A DNA stretch of 64,000 nt from Eriocheir sinensis (Eukaryota > Arthropoda > Malacostraca > Decapoda > Varunidae): the NCBI RefSeq assembly GCF_024679095.1, contig NC_066549.1, forward strand, positions 4,489,714 to 4,553,713. The letters are read 5' to 3'. This document shows positions 46,895-59,394 of the stretch, one piece after another; the stretch's first letter is position 1; every line of letters begins with the position of its first letter. The notes beneath the pieces were generated by a model. That model was not told the origin of the DNA. It searched no databases and worked only from the letters and a program-made list of their open reading frames with translations. The translations under genes were made by a program, and so were the position numbers.

Positions 46895-47225
46895 TAAAAA
46901 ACATAAAAAACAAGAACAAAAATTAAAAAGTGAAAAAAAGACGAAAAATGGTAATGTTCAAAATAAAAATAAAACGTACACTAAACAAAACACACACAAA
47001 AATACATAACACAACAAAAACAGAGAAACACAAATAAAAAAAAATTCAGAAACTTAAATCCCCCGAAAAAAATAACATGGTCCTGATACTCCCTCCTCCC
47101 TCCCCCCCCCAGGTTTTGCCCGTCCCCAAGCCATTCCTTCCTTCCCTTCCGTGCAATAAGAAGAGCAAACAATCATCACCGCTCACCTTGCCTCGGTCCA
47201 TAACCCTTCCCTGCCAGACACTCCC
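46894..47225. other. A-rich then unique sequence
   Basis: A-rich to about 47070, C-rich at 47085-47130. No gene. Confidence 0.6.
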
Positions 47226-47811
47226 ATCCGGGGGGGAGAATTACAGAAGGAGGGAAGAACTGAGAGGGAGGAGGGGGAGGGAAAAAGAGCTGAAGAGTAG
47301 ATGGAAAAGGGAGGAAGGAGGGAAGGTTGGAGGAAAAAAAAAGAGAAAGGAGGGGTTGGGAATGACGGAGAGAGGAAGGGGGGTAGGGCAGAAGGAAGGG
47401 GAAGGGAAGGACTGAAGGAAGGAAGAATGAAGGGGGGGGGAAGAGAAAAGCTGAAGAGAAGGAGGAAGGGGAGAGCAGGGACGGATGGATGGACGGAATG
47501 ACAGAAGGAAGAGGAAGGGAAGGGAAGAGGATGGAAGAAACGCTGAAGAATAGAGGGAAGGCGCTGGAAGAACGAAATTTTGAAGGGAAGGACAAAGGAG
47601 AGAAGGAATAGAGGACGAGGGGGAGGGGAGAAGAAGTGCTGAAGAATAGGAGAGATGGAGAAGAGAAGGCGGAGGGATGTGGGTAACTAAGAAGAATAGG
47701 AAGGGAAAGGATGGAAGAATTTACTAGGAAAGGGATAGAAGAGGGAATGCCAGAAGGAAGGGGAAGGAAAATCGGAGGGAATGGGGAGGACAGTAGGACG
47801 GAAGGGGAAGA
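47226..47811 (+). other. purine-rich degenerate repeat region
   Basis: GGAAGG and GGGAAGGAC-type sequence almost free of pyrimidines on the + strand. GAAGAATAG-AGGGAA-type phrases recur near 47543 and 47643. Long Ser/Pro/Phe frames on the minus strand are artefacts. Confidence 0.8.
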
Positions 47812-48080
47812 AGTTAAAGACTGGAGGGAAGATTGGTGAGGAAGACGAAGGGAAAGAGAGATGTAGGGAAAATAAGAGGAAAGAGGAGGAAGGAATAGGA
47901 GGGTGATAGGAAAAGGGAGAATGCAAGAAAAAGAGGAAGTTACAGACAGGAAGGAAGATTGGTGAGAAAGACATAGGGAGAGAGAGAAGCAGGGAAAATA
48001 AGAGGAAAGAGGAGGAAGCAATAGGGGGGAGATAAGGAAAGGGAGAATGCAAGATAGGAGAGAAAGTTACAGACGGAGGG
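47812..48080. repeat. ~126-bp purine-rich tandem repeat, about 2.1 copies
   Basis: AAGATTGGTGAG starts at 47829 and 47955 (126 bp). The preceding GTTAMAGACNGG phrase occurs near 47814, 47939 and 48066. GGGAAAATAAGAGGAAAGAG and GGGAGAATGCAAGA recur in the same order. Confidence 0.93.
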
Positions 48081-49102
48081 AAGAACAGAATACCGGAAGA
48101 AAAGAAGGGAAGAGGAGGAGGAGGAAAGGACGGGAGCCAAGGGAGAGACAGAGAGGGGGGTATATAAAAAAGAGGGAGATGATATTTTCCCGGAGAGCTT
48201 GCCCTGATTCCAAGTTTATGGCTCATTCTGCAGAGATTATTGCCCTCACTGCCAGCGTCGCCATCTCCTCCTCCCCCTCCCAAACCCCAGACACCCCCGC
48301 CGCGCCATAAAAATAACCGCCACCATAACCACCGACTCCACTATCACCATAATTAACCAGAGCCCCCGACCCGCATCACCGCCACAATCACTGCCACCCA
48401 CCGCCGTGATGGCCACTATGCTGACACCATTAACCACAGCCTCCGACATTACTCTGATCCGAACCTTCTCCACGACGCCTCCAATCACTGTCTCCATCGC
48501 CGGCGAGGACATGACGGTCTCAAACACCTCCGCCACAGCCTTGAACAGTGCTAGAGGCGTTAAGTCCCGCACACAGTCTAGGAATACATACAGAGAGTTC
48601 CCCGCATATGCATGATCTGTTTGTGCATATCAACGAGTGGTGTGACATCGACGACATGTTATGCATCTGTGCTGACTGGATTGCATAATAGCGGACGAGA
48701 GGAAGTAGGATGGAATTTACATTTAAAACGGCATATCATCGGTGCGTAGCCACACGTGTTATGCCTTAATAAAGCCCTATATACAAATTGAGGGCGTGAC
48801 CTGCTCCCAAATTAACTGACGAATTGGTGATATCGAGAAGTATGAATAAAAGATAGACGAGTTGCACAAATAGTGAGTAACCAGTTCTCAGGAGCGACTC
48901 TGACTGATCTCTTGCAGTATCTTTGTGTAATGCTGTGCAGAGCTACCAAGCCACTTACATGAACCTTAAACCTTGGCCATCACCCCCAACACCGCCATTA
49001 CCACCGCCCTCGAAGATGAAACCACCGCCTACTTGAAAACACGCCCTTTTATTATCCTCAAGTGCTCAACTTCTGCAATAACATCATTTATCGATTCTGA
49101 GA
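48081..49102. other. unique sequence with a CAC/CCG-rich part
   Basis: 48245-48545 is rich in CAC, ACC and CCN triplets and gives a Val/Gly/Ala-rich minus-strand frame of 108 codons (48572-48246) without a domain. 48610-49102 is ordinary unique DNA. No gene called. Confidence 0.45.
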
Positions 49103-49170
<68 letters not shown>

Positions 49171-49178
49171 GCGCGCGA
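49103..49178 (+). repeat. (CA)n-(GC)n compound microsatellite
   Basis: About 33 CA units ending in five GC units (CGCGCGCGCG). Alternating purine-pyrimidine sequence of this kind can adopt left-handed DNA. Confidence 0.97.
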
Positions 49179-49260
49179 CGTCTCGAAAGTCAGGGATCGT
49201 CACGAGAATCTATCGGGCTAAGATGTCGGGACTGTCGTCATTTCTTTTAAGTTCTTTCCT

Positions 49261-49264
<4 letters not shown>

Positions 49265-49307
<43 letters not shown>
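49265..49307 (+). repeat. (CT)n microsatellite
   Basis: About 21 CT units. Confidence 0.97.
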
Positions 49308-49309
<2 letters not shown>

Positions 49310-49793
49310 CGCTCTCCCACACCTGCCAACATTACTTATCTTTGGGACTTTTCCGCTGTCAGATCGGATAAGAAAAATAGTGAAATGACTAAAATCTTTT
49401 CCTCCGTAATCCTTGGCCAAACCGCTTCAAACAGCTTGCCTACATATCCAGCTCTTCCTCCCCACACCCAGAAAAAACTAATAAAAAAATCGTATAAAAA
49501 CAACCACACTATAAAACTTAAATTCGTGTTGCCTTTACCGCAATAAACACACGCTTTAAAGTTGAGAAATTCACGGTAAAGCGCATTACTTGAATTGGTA
49601 GTGTAGGTGTTGTCCGTCTTTCATCATAATTTCTCTCATTATGCCAGACCTCCGGGTGCACACCTACAACAATGGACAAGTTCGTAACAATCTATAATGT
49701 ACGGAACAGCAACGATTTACTGCCCGATGATGTATGACTTGAGGGACCGCTGCTACTTCTGTACACTAACTATAAGGGGGGTTTATGGTTTTA
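49308..49793. other. unique AT-rich sequence
   Basis: No gene recognised. Confidence 0.5.
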
Positions 49794-50345
49794 ACGAGGC
49801 GAACAATTAGTGCAAACTCAGACCACGGAAAAGAAACCAGAAGGAAAATAGGAATGGGATGGAATATTTTTGCTAAACACAGTAAGATCATTAATAGCAG
49901 CCTACCACGCCCTGAGGACCAATGAATCCTGCCTGTCGTAACATACGGTTCAGAAACTTGGCGCCTCACAAAGGTTAGAGAAACCTAATAAGGGCACAAA
50001 AAAGATTAGGGAGAACATGCTGGGTATAAAATAGACAGCAAGAAAGAATCAGGGATCAGAGAACAAACAAAGGTTAAAGATATTTTGATGACTATTAAGA
50101 ACAAATGCACTTGGACAGGTGTAGAACTGATAACAGATAGACAACGATACAAACAAAGTGGCAACCAAGAAATTGTGAGAGAAGTCAGGTAGGCAAAGGA
50201 CCAGGTAGAGCGATGAAGTTAAAGCATTTGCCGGAGAAGAATGGAGTATACTAACAACAAACAGAGATAGATGGAGAACGTTAGGAAAGGCCTTTTCCAG
50301 CATGTACTAGCAATGGCTCGATGATAATGATAATGATGATACTGG
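49794..50345 (+). mobile_element. RTE-like LINE 3' region, decayed (family B, copy 1)
   Basis: From 49794 one frame reads TRRTISANSDHGKETRRK followed by IGMGWNIFAKHSKIINSSL. Then, after a stop and shift, VVTYGSETWRLTK, and near 50185 an RW-DE-AFAG-W region in broken form (SDEVKAFAGEEWS). This order (RRRIGMGW, LTYGSETW, RW-DEIRAFAGA-W) is that of the part C-terminal to the reverse transcriptase palm in arthropod RTE-type non-LTR retrotransposons. The element ends at about 50340 in GATAATGATAATGATGAT, and RTE elements often end in such short repeats. Several stops and frameshifts make it inactive. It is a 5'-truncated copy. Confidence 0.83.
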
Positions 50346-51644
50346 AGGTGATAGGACAAACAGTCTCTGCCTTCCCGGCACCTTGACCTCCAATCGTATT
50401 CCAACAAGATGAATGGGCTTCCCTGAGGACTGATGCCAAAATTTAAAGTCGCTCAAGGGTGTCCAACAGTGCCTCGTGTGGAAGACGCAGACTTGGCCCC
50501 TCATCAGATGCCACCCTCGCCGCCTGGGGCACGGAGGGGAGGCAGAGGGAGCAATCTTTCTTCTGGACTCAGGCTGTTCCTCAGTGCAACCGTGAGCTGA
50601 TCACGGAATAGATCACTGCTTTCCCGCAAGGTCTGCGCCATAAAGAAAATTTAGTAGTGGCTTCAATAGTTCCGAGAAGTTATTGGTTGCTTCAATCGCC
50701 TCGAGGAGTTGGATGCAAATTAGTTGAAACAAAGACAGAGGAGATCGGCAAGCAGCAACGCAGACCAGCGCCGCCATCTCCCCAAGCGCCTCCTGGTGGG
50801 GAGTCACAAGTATCGACACATAAGTCACTGAAGCTGTGCTCGGTAATAATGTTTTGGGATGACTTGGAGTGCGCCACGAGCATTTGAAACTTAATAAGTA
50901 TGAAGCGTATTAACGACTACACGGGCAGGCCCCGATAACTCTAGTGACGACGCCCTTACCACGGGCCGTGCCACTTTATTTCCTTCGGGGTGTGATCACA
51001 AACGACAAAACTCACATGCCTGGTGCTACTTGTTTTAAACTATTTGCCTTATACAAGATTGGCTCTTTTGGTTGGCACTTTTAGACTGAGCAGCATATGT
51101 TGAACTCGTTTAAGTTTATCAAAAATGTCAATCAGTGTAGCATGCAGCAGTTATTGAATCAAGACGGAAAAAAAAGCACTTCGGCGTGTAAGAAAAGGTC
51201 TTCTGAGTACGAAAGTTTTACCAGATTACTGATGAAATGCGATATGAGCGAAACACGGAATAGTTTCTAAGAACAGATCGCACCCTCCTTCAAAAAGACG
51301 TTGATCACTAGCTCCTGCTTTTTTCTCGAGCAATCAGCGGAACTGCCGGTGCTAGAGTGAAATTGCATGACTAGCAATGTGCTTTCATTACAGATGATTC
51401 TTCGAATTTTATTTAAAGCGTGAAATTCAATATCCGGCAAGCAGAATTAAGTAATTCAATATTCCTCAAGATGCAGACAGCAACGCAACAAATAATATGG
51501 GGAGTTAGTTAGAGTTGCAAAAAGTTCTAAATCGATTGTACAGTGATCAGGAAGGGCAGGGCGGTGGTGGTGACGAGGCTGACCCTTGACTATTCCCCGA
51601 CTATTCACGGCATGATTAGAAGTAATAAGAAAATACCGTAACAT
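50346..51644. other. unique intergenic sequence
   Basis: No gene recognised over about 1.3 kb between the two RTE-like copies. Short frames at 50657-50887 and 51456-51644 show no motif. Confidence 0.5.
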
Positions 51645-52290
51645 AACATGGTGAACAACTTAACCTAATATTCCAAGATGGCATAGTCTTACTAAATGAG
51701 TCTGAAGAACACTTAACGAGAAATATCAAGTAAGTCATGAGATGAATATGAAGAAAACAAAGGTAATGTTGAATAATCACTTGGAAGAGCAACAAATAAA
51801 GATCGGGAACGAACCTGCCATTCTCCATAAAGAGAAAGGTACACAATCGAGCAATGTATCCCGCCAGTCCTGACCTACGGTTCCGAGACTTGGGGCCTCA
51901 CAAAACATTTAGAGAGAAAGCTAAGAAGCGCACACAGAGGGAAGGAGAGAAGGATGATGAGTATAACATGGACAGACAAGAAGGCAGCGTGATGGACCAG
52001 AAAACAGGCAAACAAAGGGTGAAGTTATTTAAATGATTATTGATAAGAAACGGACAAAGGCAGAATACACCATAATAAACAAACGGACAACGAATGTAAC
52101 AGAAAGGCAACCCAGAAATTGTAAGATTCAAGGCAGACAAAAGGACCAGGTGGAGAGATGAAATTAGAGCCTTTGCCGGAGCTGATTGGAGTACACTAAT
52201 ATCAAATGGATGTGCAGAACGTTGAGGAAGGTCTTTGCCTTACAGCGGACTAATAAATGGCTGAAGAAAAGGATGATGATGACGAACACC
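51645..52290 (+). mobile_element. RTE-like LINE 3' region with part of the palm, decayed (family B, copy 2)
   Basis: FQDGIVLLNESEEHL at 51670 corresponds to the reverse transcriptase catalytic box, normally F/Y-A-D-D, so the paired aspartates are disrupted. MNMKKTKVMLNNHLEEQQI follows near 51736, then VLTYGSETWGLTKHLERKL near 51880 and RWRDEIRAFAGADWSTL near 52150. The segment between the KTKVM box and LTYGSETW is much shorter than in copy 1, whose RRKIGMGW part is missing here, so there is an internal deletion. Several stops and shifts occur. It ends near 52290 in GATGATGATGACGA, like copy 1. Both copies lie on the + strand 1.3 kb apart. Confidence 0.85.
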
Positions 52291-52551
52291 CACATCATGC
52301 ACGGTGATATTTTTTTTCAAGAATTCACGTGACTCGGTTCGTGAAATATTTTGCGGAATAGAAAAATTGTTTATTCTTGGTCAATACATCCAGCACGATA
52401 CACCTGAGTATATAAAACAAAGCAGTACGGAGTTTTATTATCAGCTGTAAAATAAAACAGAAAAAAAATTACACACATGAAGATGAATAGAGTATAACCT
52501 GCAAACAGAGGAACGTGTCACCAATATGAATGAGGAAATGAATAAATAAAT

Positions 52552-52552
<1 letters not shown>
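52291..52552. other. unique AT-rich sequence
   Basis: No feature seen. Confidence 0.5.

Positions 52553-52610
<58 letters not shown>
52553..52610 (+). repeat. (GT)n microsatellite at the LINE 3' end
   Basis: About 29 GT units directly abutting the 3' end of the minus-strand LINE fragment. Confidence 0.98.
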
Positions 52611-52613
<3 letters not shown>

Positions 52614-52855
52614 ACCTAGTTGTATTTACCTAGTTATGACATACGGGAAAAGAGCTACACTCGCGCTGTCCCGTCTCCATATCCGCTCTTGTCCAACTTT
52701 TCCTTAAAATCATGAATGTTTCTTTCACAAACCACCTCCTCCTCCAGCCTATTCCATACCTCAATGCTTCTGTTTGGGAAGCTAAACTTTTTCACATCTC
52801 GCCTACACGTGGTCGCCCTCAACTTCTTTCCATGTTCTTTCGTTTCTCTCTCGTT

Positions 52856-52856
<1 letters not shown>
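52611..52856 (-). mobile_element. LINE 3' end (family C) with terminal TTTACCTAGTTGTA repeats, minus strand
   Basis: The minus strand encodes NERETKEHGKKLRATTCRRD, then FSFPNRSIEVWNRLEEEVV, then FKEKLDKSGYGDG before a stop. This is the conserved C-terminal tail (FS-R-VWN-L-EEVV-FK-LD) after the reverse transcriptase domain of CR1- or jockey-like non-LTR elements. The 3' end carries two tandem copies of a TACCTAGTT(G/A)T word (+ strand 52611-52640), matching elements that end in short tandem repeats. The fragment is about 245 bp, intact in phase, and sits exactly between (GT)n and (CA)n arrays. Clade assignment is tentative. Confidence 0.85.

Positions 52857-52912
<56 letters not shown>
52857..52912 (+). 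repeat. (CA)n microsatellite at the LINE 5' truncation point
   Basis: About 27 CA units beginning exactly where recognisable LINE sequence stops. Confidence 0.98.
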
Positions 52913-52916
<4 letters not shown>

Positions 52917-53129
52917 CGGTGTAGACGATATGATGCCTGGTCTGTGAAATCTATAAACGTTCCCTACATATCAATTCCTTCGAGCTCAAAAGTCATATTT
53001 TAACCCCTTGAACCTTCCCTAGCCTTTATCATGAAAATTTACCGATCAAAATGTTACATGGTTATTACTTACATTGAATATTTTATACTAAGAATGTGTA
53101 TGTTAGCGTGCATGCATAATTTTAGGTAT

Positions 53130-53152
53130 GAATACGTGCATGAATGATTGTG

Positions 53153-53186
<34 letters not shown>

Positions 53187-53224
53187 TAATGCATTTTTGT
53201 ATGTATATAAATGCATGTATGTAC
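53130..53224 (+). repeat. (GTAT)n imperfect microsatellite
   Basis: GTAT units at 53158-53188 with related GTATGTATATAAATGCATG sequence to 53224. Confidence 0.92.
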
Positions 53225-53229
53225 GTAAT

Positions 53230-53349
53230 TGACTGCTCTTTCGGCCACCTCTTCGGATTCTTTACAGGAGCAGCGAGCAGCGGGCATTTTTTTATTGTTT
53301 CCTTTTTTGTGTGCCCTTGTGCTGTCTCCTTTGCTGTAAAAAAAAAATG
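53230..53349 (+). mobile_element. family A LINE 3'-UTR-only fragment
   Basis: CTCTTTCGGCCACCTCTTCG, then TTTACAGGAGCAGCGAGCAG, a TTTTTGTGTGCCCTTGTGC phrase and TGTCTCCTTTGCTGTAAAA, ending in an A run at 53336-53347. The same order (TTGGCCAC, GGGAGCA, CCCTTGAGTTG, GTGCTGTAAAA) follows the coding tail at 45.7-45.81 kb. This is therefore a very short 5'-truncated insertion of the same family with no coding part. Confidence 0.75.
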
Positions 53350-55264
53350 TATATGAAAACCAACTCCACTGTCCGTTACACCAACAAATCTTCGTATATA
53401 CATTATAATCAAACCCTGAAAAACGACAAATACCCAGACTTGTTGCAATTAAAACCGTCGTGACACAAGCGAAATGGCACTCCTTTTCGGCCGACAGTCC
53501 CGCGTGGCAGCTGTTTTAACGTCCGGGGACTATTAAGCCGAGCAAGCTCCTAGCAATCCCCTCCCCCCCCTTCCCCCCCGCCATGCACACAACAAGCCAC
53601 TCTCTGCCTGGTGCCGTAAAAGCGTCGTCCACACTCCACTGTTTCCAGAAAGCCTTTTACCCCAAACATATCGCAACGCAGAGATACGAAACCCTTTCCT
53701 GCGCCACTTTGCTGCCGTATGGTTGCTGAAGAACTGGACAGGCGAGGGCCATCACATCCTTTGATTCATGCACGGCGAGCACTCTGGAGACACACTGCCT
53801 TGTTCCCTGACTCGCTTATTCATTTTGCATGGTCTTATACCTCTCACCTTCCCTTATAAATGCATGTATGTTATGGATATATATTTCACTCGTTCCTCAA
53901 TACACTTCATATCACTTCCCAAAAATCAAATACCTTTTACCTTTCTTTACTTCACATTTTTTCCTGTCCTTTTTTTTTTTTATCTTTCTTTACTTCCCAT
54001 TCCTTTCGCAGTCCATTTCATATTCCAAGTATTGATTAAACATTCTTCCTCTTCATATAAATTAACGCTCATCAATCACAGTTTCGTAAGCATGGCGTGG
54101 CACTGTGAGTTATGGTCATTGCTGCTATTTATTTTGCGGAATTAGAGGGAGGTCACGAGTGAAATACGTATAAAGAAAAATGTCCTGTTCTTGCTGCTTT
54201 ATTAAATAAGTATATGGAGGAAGACGCCGAAAAATGTCTGGGAATTCATACTACTGGGATATATATTTTGCAAGACAATCCCGGTGCCAGTGTGACGTCT
54301 ACTGCACCGCCAACCACAAGCACCAGACACGCACAACCCTCGCCTCCACATTGTTCCGTCACACCCTTTCTCTCATGACGTTCTCCATACGACTCCTTAC
54401 GGTTGTAGAGTATCCTCCCTGCTGTACAAGACGATTTTTGTATGACTATTTCTTACGGTTATTATGGGTCCTCTCTACTGTACGCGAGTTTAAGTCTGGG
54501 GTTCACCTTATAGAATCGGTATCTCTTCCTACCAGCACTCTAGGGATTCAACACCTTACATCTCTCAGTCCGTTTATGTTTCCCTGCATCGCACTCACAA
54601 TAACCCTGGACCTTCACTAGTATCTTCATATGCACGTTTAACTCTCAGTGACCAGAAGCGATCACACTCCAGGGATCAAACAGACTCACTTCTAACAGGT
54701 TGCCCCAGTCTCTCTGCACCTCAGGCTTATATTTTGAAACATTTCATGGCTTAAACGCCCACGTTTGGTCAGGCTTTCCTAGAATTTGTGGTTATTTGCT
54801 AGGGTAGTTTCATGAGCCTAGTAATAGTTTGACGAGGCTTCTGCACCATGAACGCAAGAACTAATGAAAACCCGATGAATCTTCTCTGTAGCCTTTGAAA
54901 ATATCTGTTGTGACTACCGAAAGCATCTGAGAATACAGGCCTCTCTACAAGTACTGTGGACCCCTGCTTGTAAATTTTCAGCCATCTACAACTCGCAGTA
55001 GACAAACCCTCACGTCAGCTGCACCTCCTCTCACATTCACCAGCTTGTTCAGTCACCTGCAATCCCGTTGATCGGAGAGCTCGGCTGAATGGAATATATC
55101 AGGGTCGTCAGCAAAGGTCCGAGTTTTATCCTGAGCCCTGATCGGCGTCTCCCAACACACGACGCGGCGTGAACCTTCCAGGGACGAGCGGCATTTTATC
55201 CTGTACGTCAGACTCGACAGGTATTCATTATAAGTCGTACAGAACAAAACGGAAAGGGGTGTAT
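53350..55264. other. unique intergenic sequence, about 1.9 kb
   Basis: No microsatellite over 30 bp and no gene recognised. Frames at 53768-54145 and 54234-54620 have ordinary composition but no domain, and no credible splice structure could be seen. Confidence 0.45.
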
Positions 55265-55320
55265 CTTGTTATTTTCTCTCTATCTATCTATATATCTTTC
55301 TCTCTATCTATCTCTCCATC
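55265..55320 (+). repeat. (TATC)n imperfect microsatellite
   Basis: CTATCTATCTATATATC and CTATCTATCTCTCC variants. Confidence 0.9.
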
Positions 55321-55700
55321 CCACCAACCTTCTTAGTCGATCTTTTACTTTTCGGACCCCCTCGCCAGCAGGTGTCATCCGAGGAGACATCATATCCTTC
55401 CCTCCTTTGACGCGTGTCCCTGCTATGTGTCTGAAGGCCTGGCCGTGGCGAAAGACAGGACATTCCGCGCTCAGGTTGAAGGTGACGTCGGGAAGAATCA
55501 ATGGTACGATTTGTATATGTTGCAGTGCGGACGCAATTTTATGATTTTCTTTATCCTCTTTCTCCTCCTCTTGCATTTTATCTATTCCTTCCTACTCCTT
55601 TTCTTCTTTTCAAATTCTTTACTTTTCTTGTGTTTTATTATTTCCTTCGTTATTATTTTTATTTTGTAACTAATAGCACACTAACAAGTACAACAATAAC
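55321..55700. other. unique then T-rich sequence
   Basis: 55540-55670 is TTC/TTT-rich. No gene. Confidence 0.55.
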
Positions 55701-55800
<100 letters not shown>

Positions 55801-56061
55801 CATAGTTATTTTTCTAATTCTTTGTCTCCTTTTAATCATATTTATCTTCTGCTATTTCCCTTACTCTTTCTCCTTCTCTTTCTCCTCCTCCGTCTTCTTT
55901 GTCTTCTGTGATAATATTGGCTTCCGTAACTCATGATTAGTTCCAGATTTTTATCGTTTTCTTTTCTTCCTTTCTTGCTTTTATGCATGTATGTATGATG
56001 TCTGTACGTGCGTCTGTTCGTTGTGGTTTGACGGTATGTATGTGTGAGTGTATGTGTGTGT

Positions 56062-56062
<1 letters not shown>

Positions 56063-56131
<69 letters not shown>
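56063..56131 (+). repeat. (CT)n microsatellite
   Basis: About 34 CT units, preceded by degenerate TGTATG/GTGTGT sequence at 55985-56060. Confidence 0.98.
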
Positions 56132-57075
<944 letters not shown>

Positions 57076-57782
57076 GATATATTCACTGCCTCACGTGCCG
57101 CCGCCTCCCCCACCACCCCTCACCTCTCCAATCCCACACGTCCCCGATTCGAGACATCCGAGTTTCCCTGCTAGTGACTTCCTGCATAATGACCTTTGCT
57201 CCGAACGCCCACCCGCTGCCAGCCGCCGCCCCCCTCGCCTCACGGACGTCTGCCGCTACTAACGCTGTCACGGGTCCGAAGGGAGGGTAGGTGCCGTGAG
57301 TAGGTGGCACGGGGTACATGGCTTCGGTAAAAAGGATGATCGTTCATGTACGGCTCTTCGGTCCTTTTGGCTCTCACAAGTATTTTCAAAGGCCCAAAAG
57401 GAGAAGAGGAGGTTTTCATGAGTGTTTTTCGCCGTCGTGGTCTATAATCTTTGTCCAGCTATCACTAGGTTCGTAAAACTACCTACCCATGGATATTGTG
57501 TTGCTTTGTGGCTGTAAGATAAATGTACTGCTAAGAGAATGACAGAGAAAATGATGCATACATATATATAGATAGATCGATGGAAAGAAAGAATTATGTA
57601 GGAAAACAAAGGGAGATTCATGGTTCAAGAAAGAGAAGGAGGCCATAGAGAAGGTGATGGATTGTTTAAAGGAAGAAAGAGACAAGAACATCAGCGATTA
57701 AATAGTACTAACAAACGACAATGGAAGAGGCTGATACACAACAGCAACCATATCTAATGATGAAAAGATATAGATAGTGAGA
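57076..57782. other. unique sequence
   Basis: 57095-57320 is GC-rich. No gene recognised. Confidence 0.5.
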
Positions 57783-57786
57783 GTGT

Positions 57787-57872
<86 letters not shown>
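57783..57872 (+). repeat. (GT)n microsatellite
   Basis: About 43 GT units with one AT interruption near the start. Confidence 0.98.
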
Positions 57873-57874
<2 letters not shown>

Positions 57875-58651
57875 CCTTTCTTTCTTTTCTTATCACACTT
57901 TAAAGACTTCCTCCTCCTCTCCTTAACTGCACCTGCTCTTTAATAAGCTAATTACTCTGATGATTAACCTAGAGTCAATTAACACCGACCATTATTTATT
58001 TGTCGGGTGCAAAAAAAAATTGAGGCATTGTATTTTCTACGTAAATAGCACTGAAAAAATAAATGCCGAGAATGGAAACAACGAACATGGCGCGGTGGGC
58101 AGAAACAGGATTAGACCAAAAAGACGGAATACTCAATGTTTCTAATTCTGGATGCCGGTGTGGTGTCATCTGCCATCCGGTAACATGAGACGTCCCATCC
58201 TTAACTTAACATCGTGGAGCCCAAAATTTACTATCATAAAGTAACTAAGTGAAGCATCTAAGTGTAAAAAAAGTACCAAGGAGGACCTAAAAAGCGATGC
58301 AAAGCTTATTAAGTCACAAGAAGAAGAGTGGTTGTTGATTTCCTTGTTATATACATTCATGCGTCATCATTTGCTTTTATAATAGAATAAATAAACTTGG
58401 GTGATACATATCCCAACAAGCAATCGACAAAAGATACAGTACCGTATCGAAATTCATGTATGTATTCAGGATGGGATGTTTCACGATACCCGGATCTTCT
58501 TTTTCCTTCGGTTTTTGTTCTGCCGATCGTCGTCGCTTTAATATGCTGGCCGGCAGAGTATATTAAGAAGCAAAGGAAATATTAATGAAACCTGAAATTT
58601 AATTATAGTACAAGTCTGATGGATGATTAATATGTTTACTTGTTTATTCAC

Positions 58652-58653
<2 letters not shown>
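57873..58653. other. unique AT-rich sequence
   Basis: A 62-codon frame at 58397-58585 ends in a hydrophobic stretch (SVFVLPIVVALICW) and a stop. It is too short and unsupported to call. Confidence 0.4.

Positions 58654-58735
<82 letters not shown>
58654..58735 (+). repeat. (CT)n microsatellite
   Basis: About 40 CT units. Confidence 0.98.
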
Positions 58736-58739
<4 letters not shown>

Positions 58740-58990
58740 TTTCTCCTTTCTTTTCTTTTCTTTTCTTTTCTTTTCTTTTCTCTTCTTTTCTTTTCTCTTC
58801 TCTTCTCTTCCCTCCTCCCCTCTCTTCTTTCCTCTCCTCTCCTCTTTCCTCTCCTCTCCTCTTTCCTCTCCTCTCCTCTTTCCTCTCCTCTCCTCTTTCC
58901 TCTCCTCTCCTCTTCCCTCTCCTCTCCTCTTTCCTCTCCTCTCCTCTCTTCTTTCCTTTCCTCTCCTCTCCTCTTTCCTCACCTCTTTGA
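58736..58990 (+). repeat. (TTTTC)n then a 17-bp pyrimidine minisatellite
   Basis: TTTTC units at 58736-58800 give way to CCTCTCCTCTCCTCTTT units repeated at 17-bp spacing from about 58829 to 58985, about nine copies with variants. Together with the CT array this is about 340 bp of pure pyrimidine on one strand, apart from rare bases. Ser/Leu/Phe and Arg/Glu/Lys frames across it are artefacts. Confidence 0.95.
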
Positions 58991-59308
58991 TCTCCTCTTC
59001 TATCCTCTCCGTGTCTCCTTTCCTCCTTCCTCCTTCCCCCCACGCCTTTCTCCCGGCGGGTGGGCGTTCATTATCACGGCCCCGGCCCCGGGCCCGAGGG
59101 ATCATCTTTTCCCGACACACGGCCTCGCTCAGCCCCAAGCCTTCCTTTACCCAATACCTCCTCCATTAACAAGGCCGTATTGAGTAACCTTTATCTCCTG
59201 CGCCAGCGATGCTGGGCCGTTTTCTTCATACCCTTGAAGATTCCTTTTCTTCTTTTTTTATACATCACATGCTATCGATGTGGACAAAATTTAGACATAC
59301 AAAATAAT

Positions 59309-59309
<1 letters not shown>
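58991..59309. other. unique sequence
   Basis: Includes a GC-rich palindromic word GGCCCCGGCCCCGGGCCC at 59079-59096. No gene. Confidence 0.5.

Positions 59310-59390
<81 letters not shown>
59310..59390 (+). repeat. (CA)n microsatellite
   Basis: About 40 uninterrupted CA units. Confidence 0.98.

Positions 59391-59394
<4 letters not shown>

Noticed and set aside
47176..48021. 281-codon minus-strand frame rich in Ser/Pro/Phe
   Set aside because: Explained by purine-rich DNA on the + strand, which lacks the stop-forming words in that frame.
48245..48572. 108-codon Val/Gly/Ala-rich minus-strand frame
   Set aside because: The composition follows from CAC/ACC/CCN triplet-rich DNA, with no signal peptide, domain or start context.
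58397..58585. Small membrane protein of 62 codons ending in a hydrophobic stretch
   Set aside because: A single short frame with no similarity I can recognise and no supporting context. Chance frames of this length are common here.
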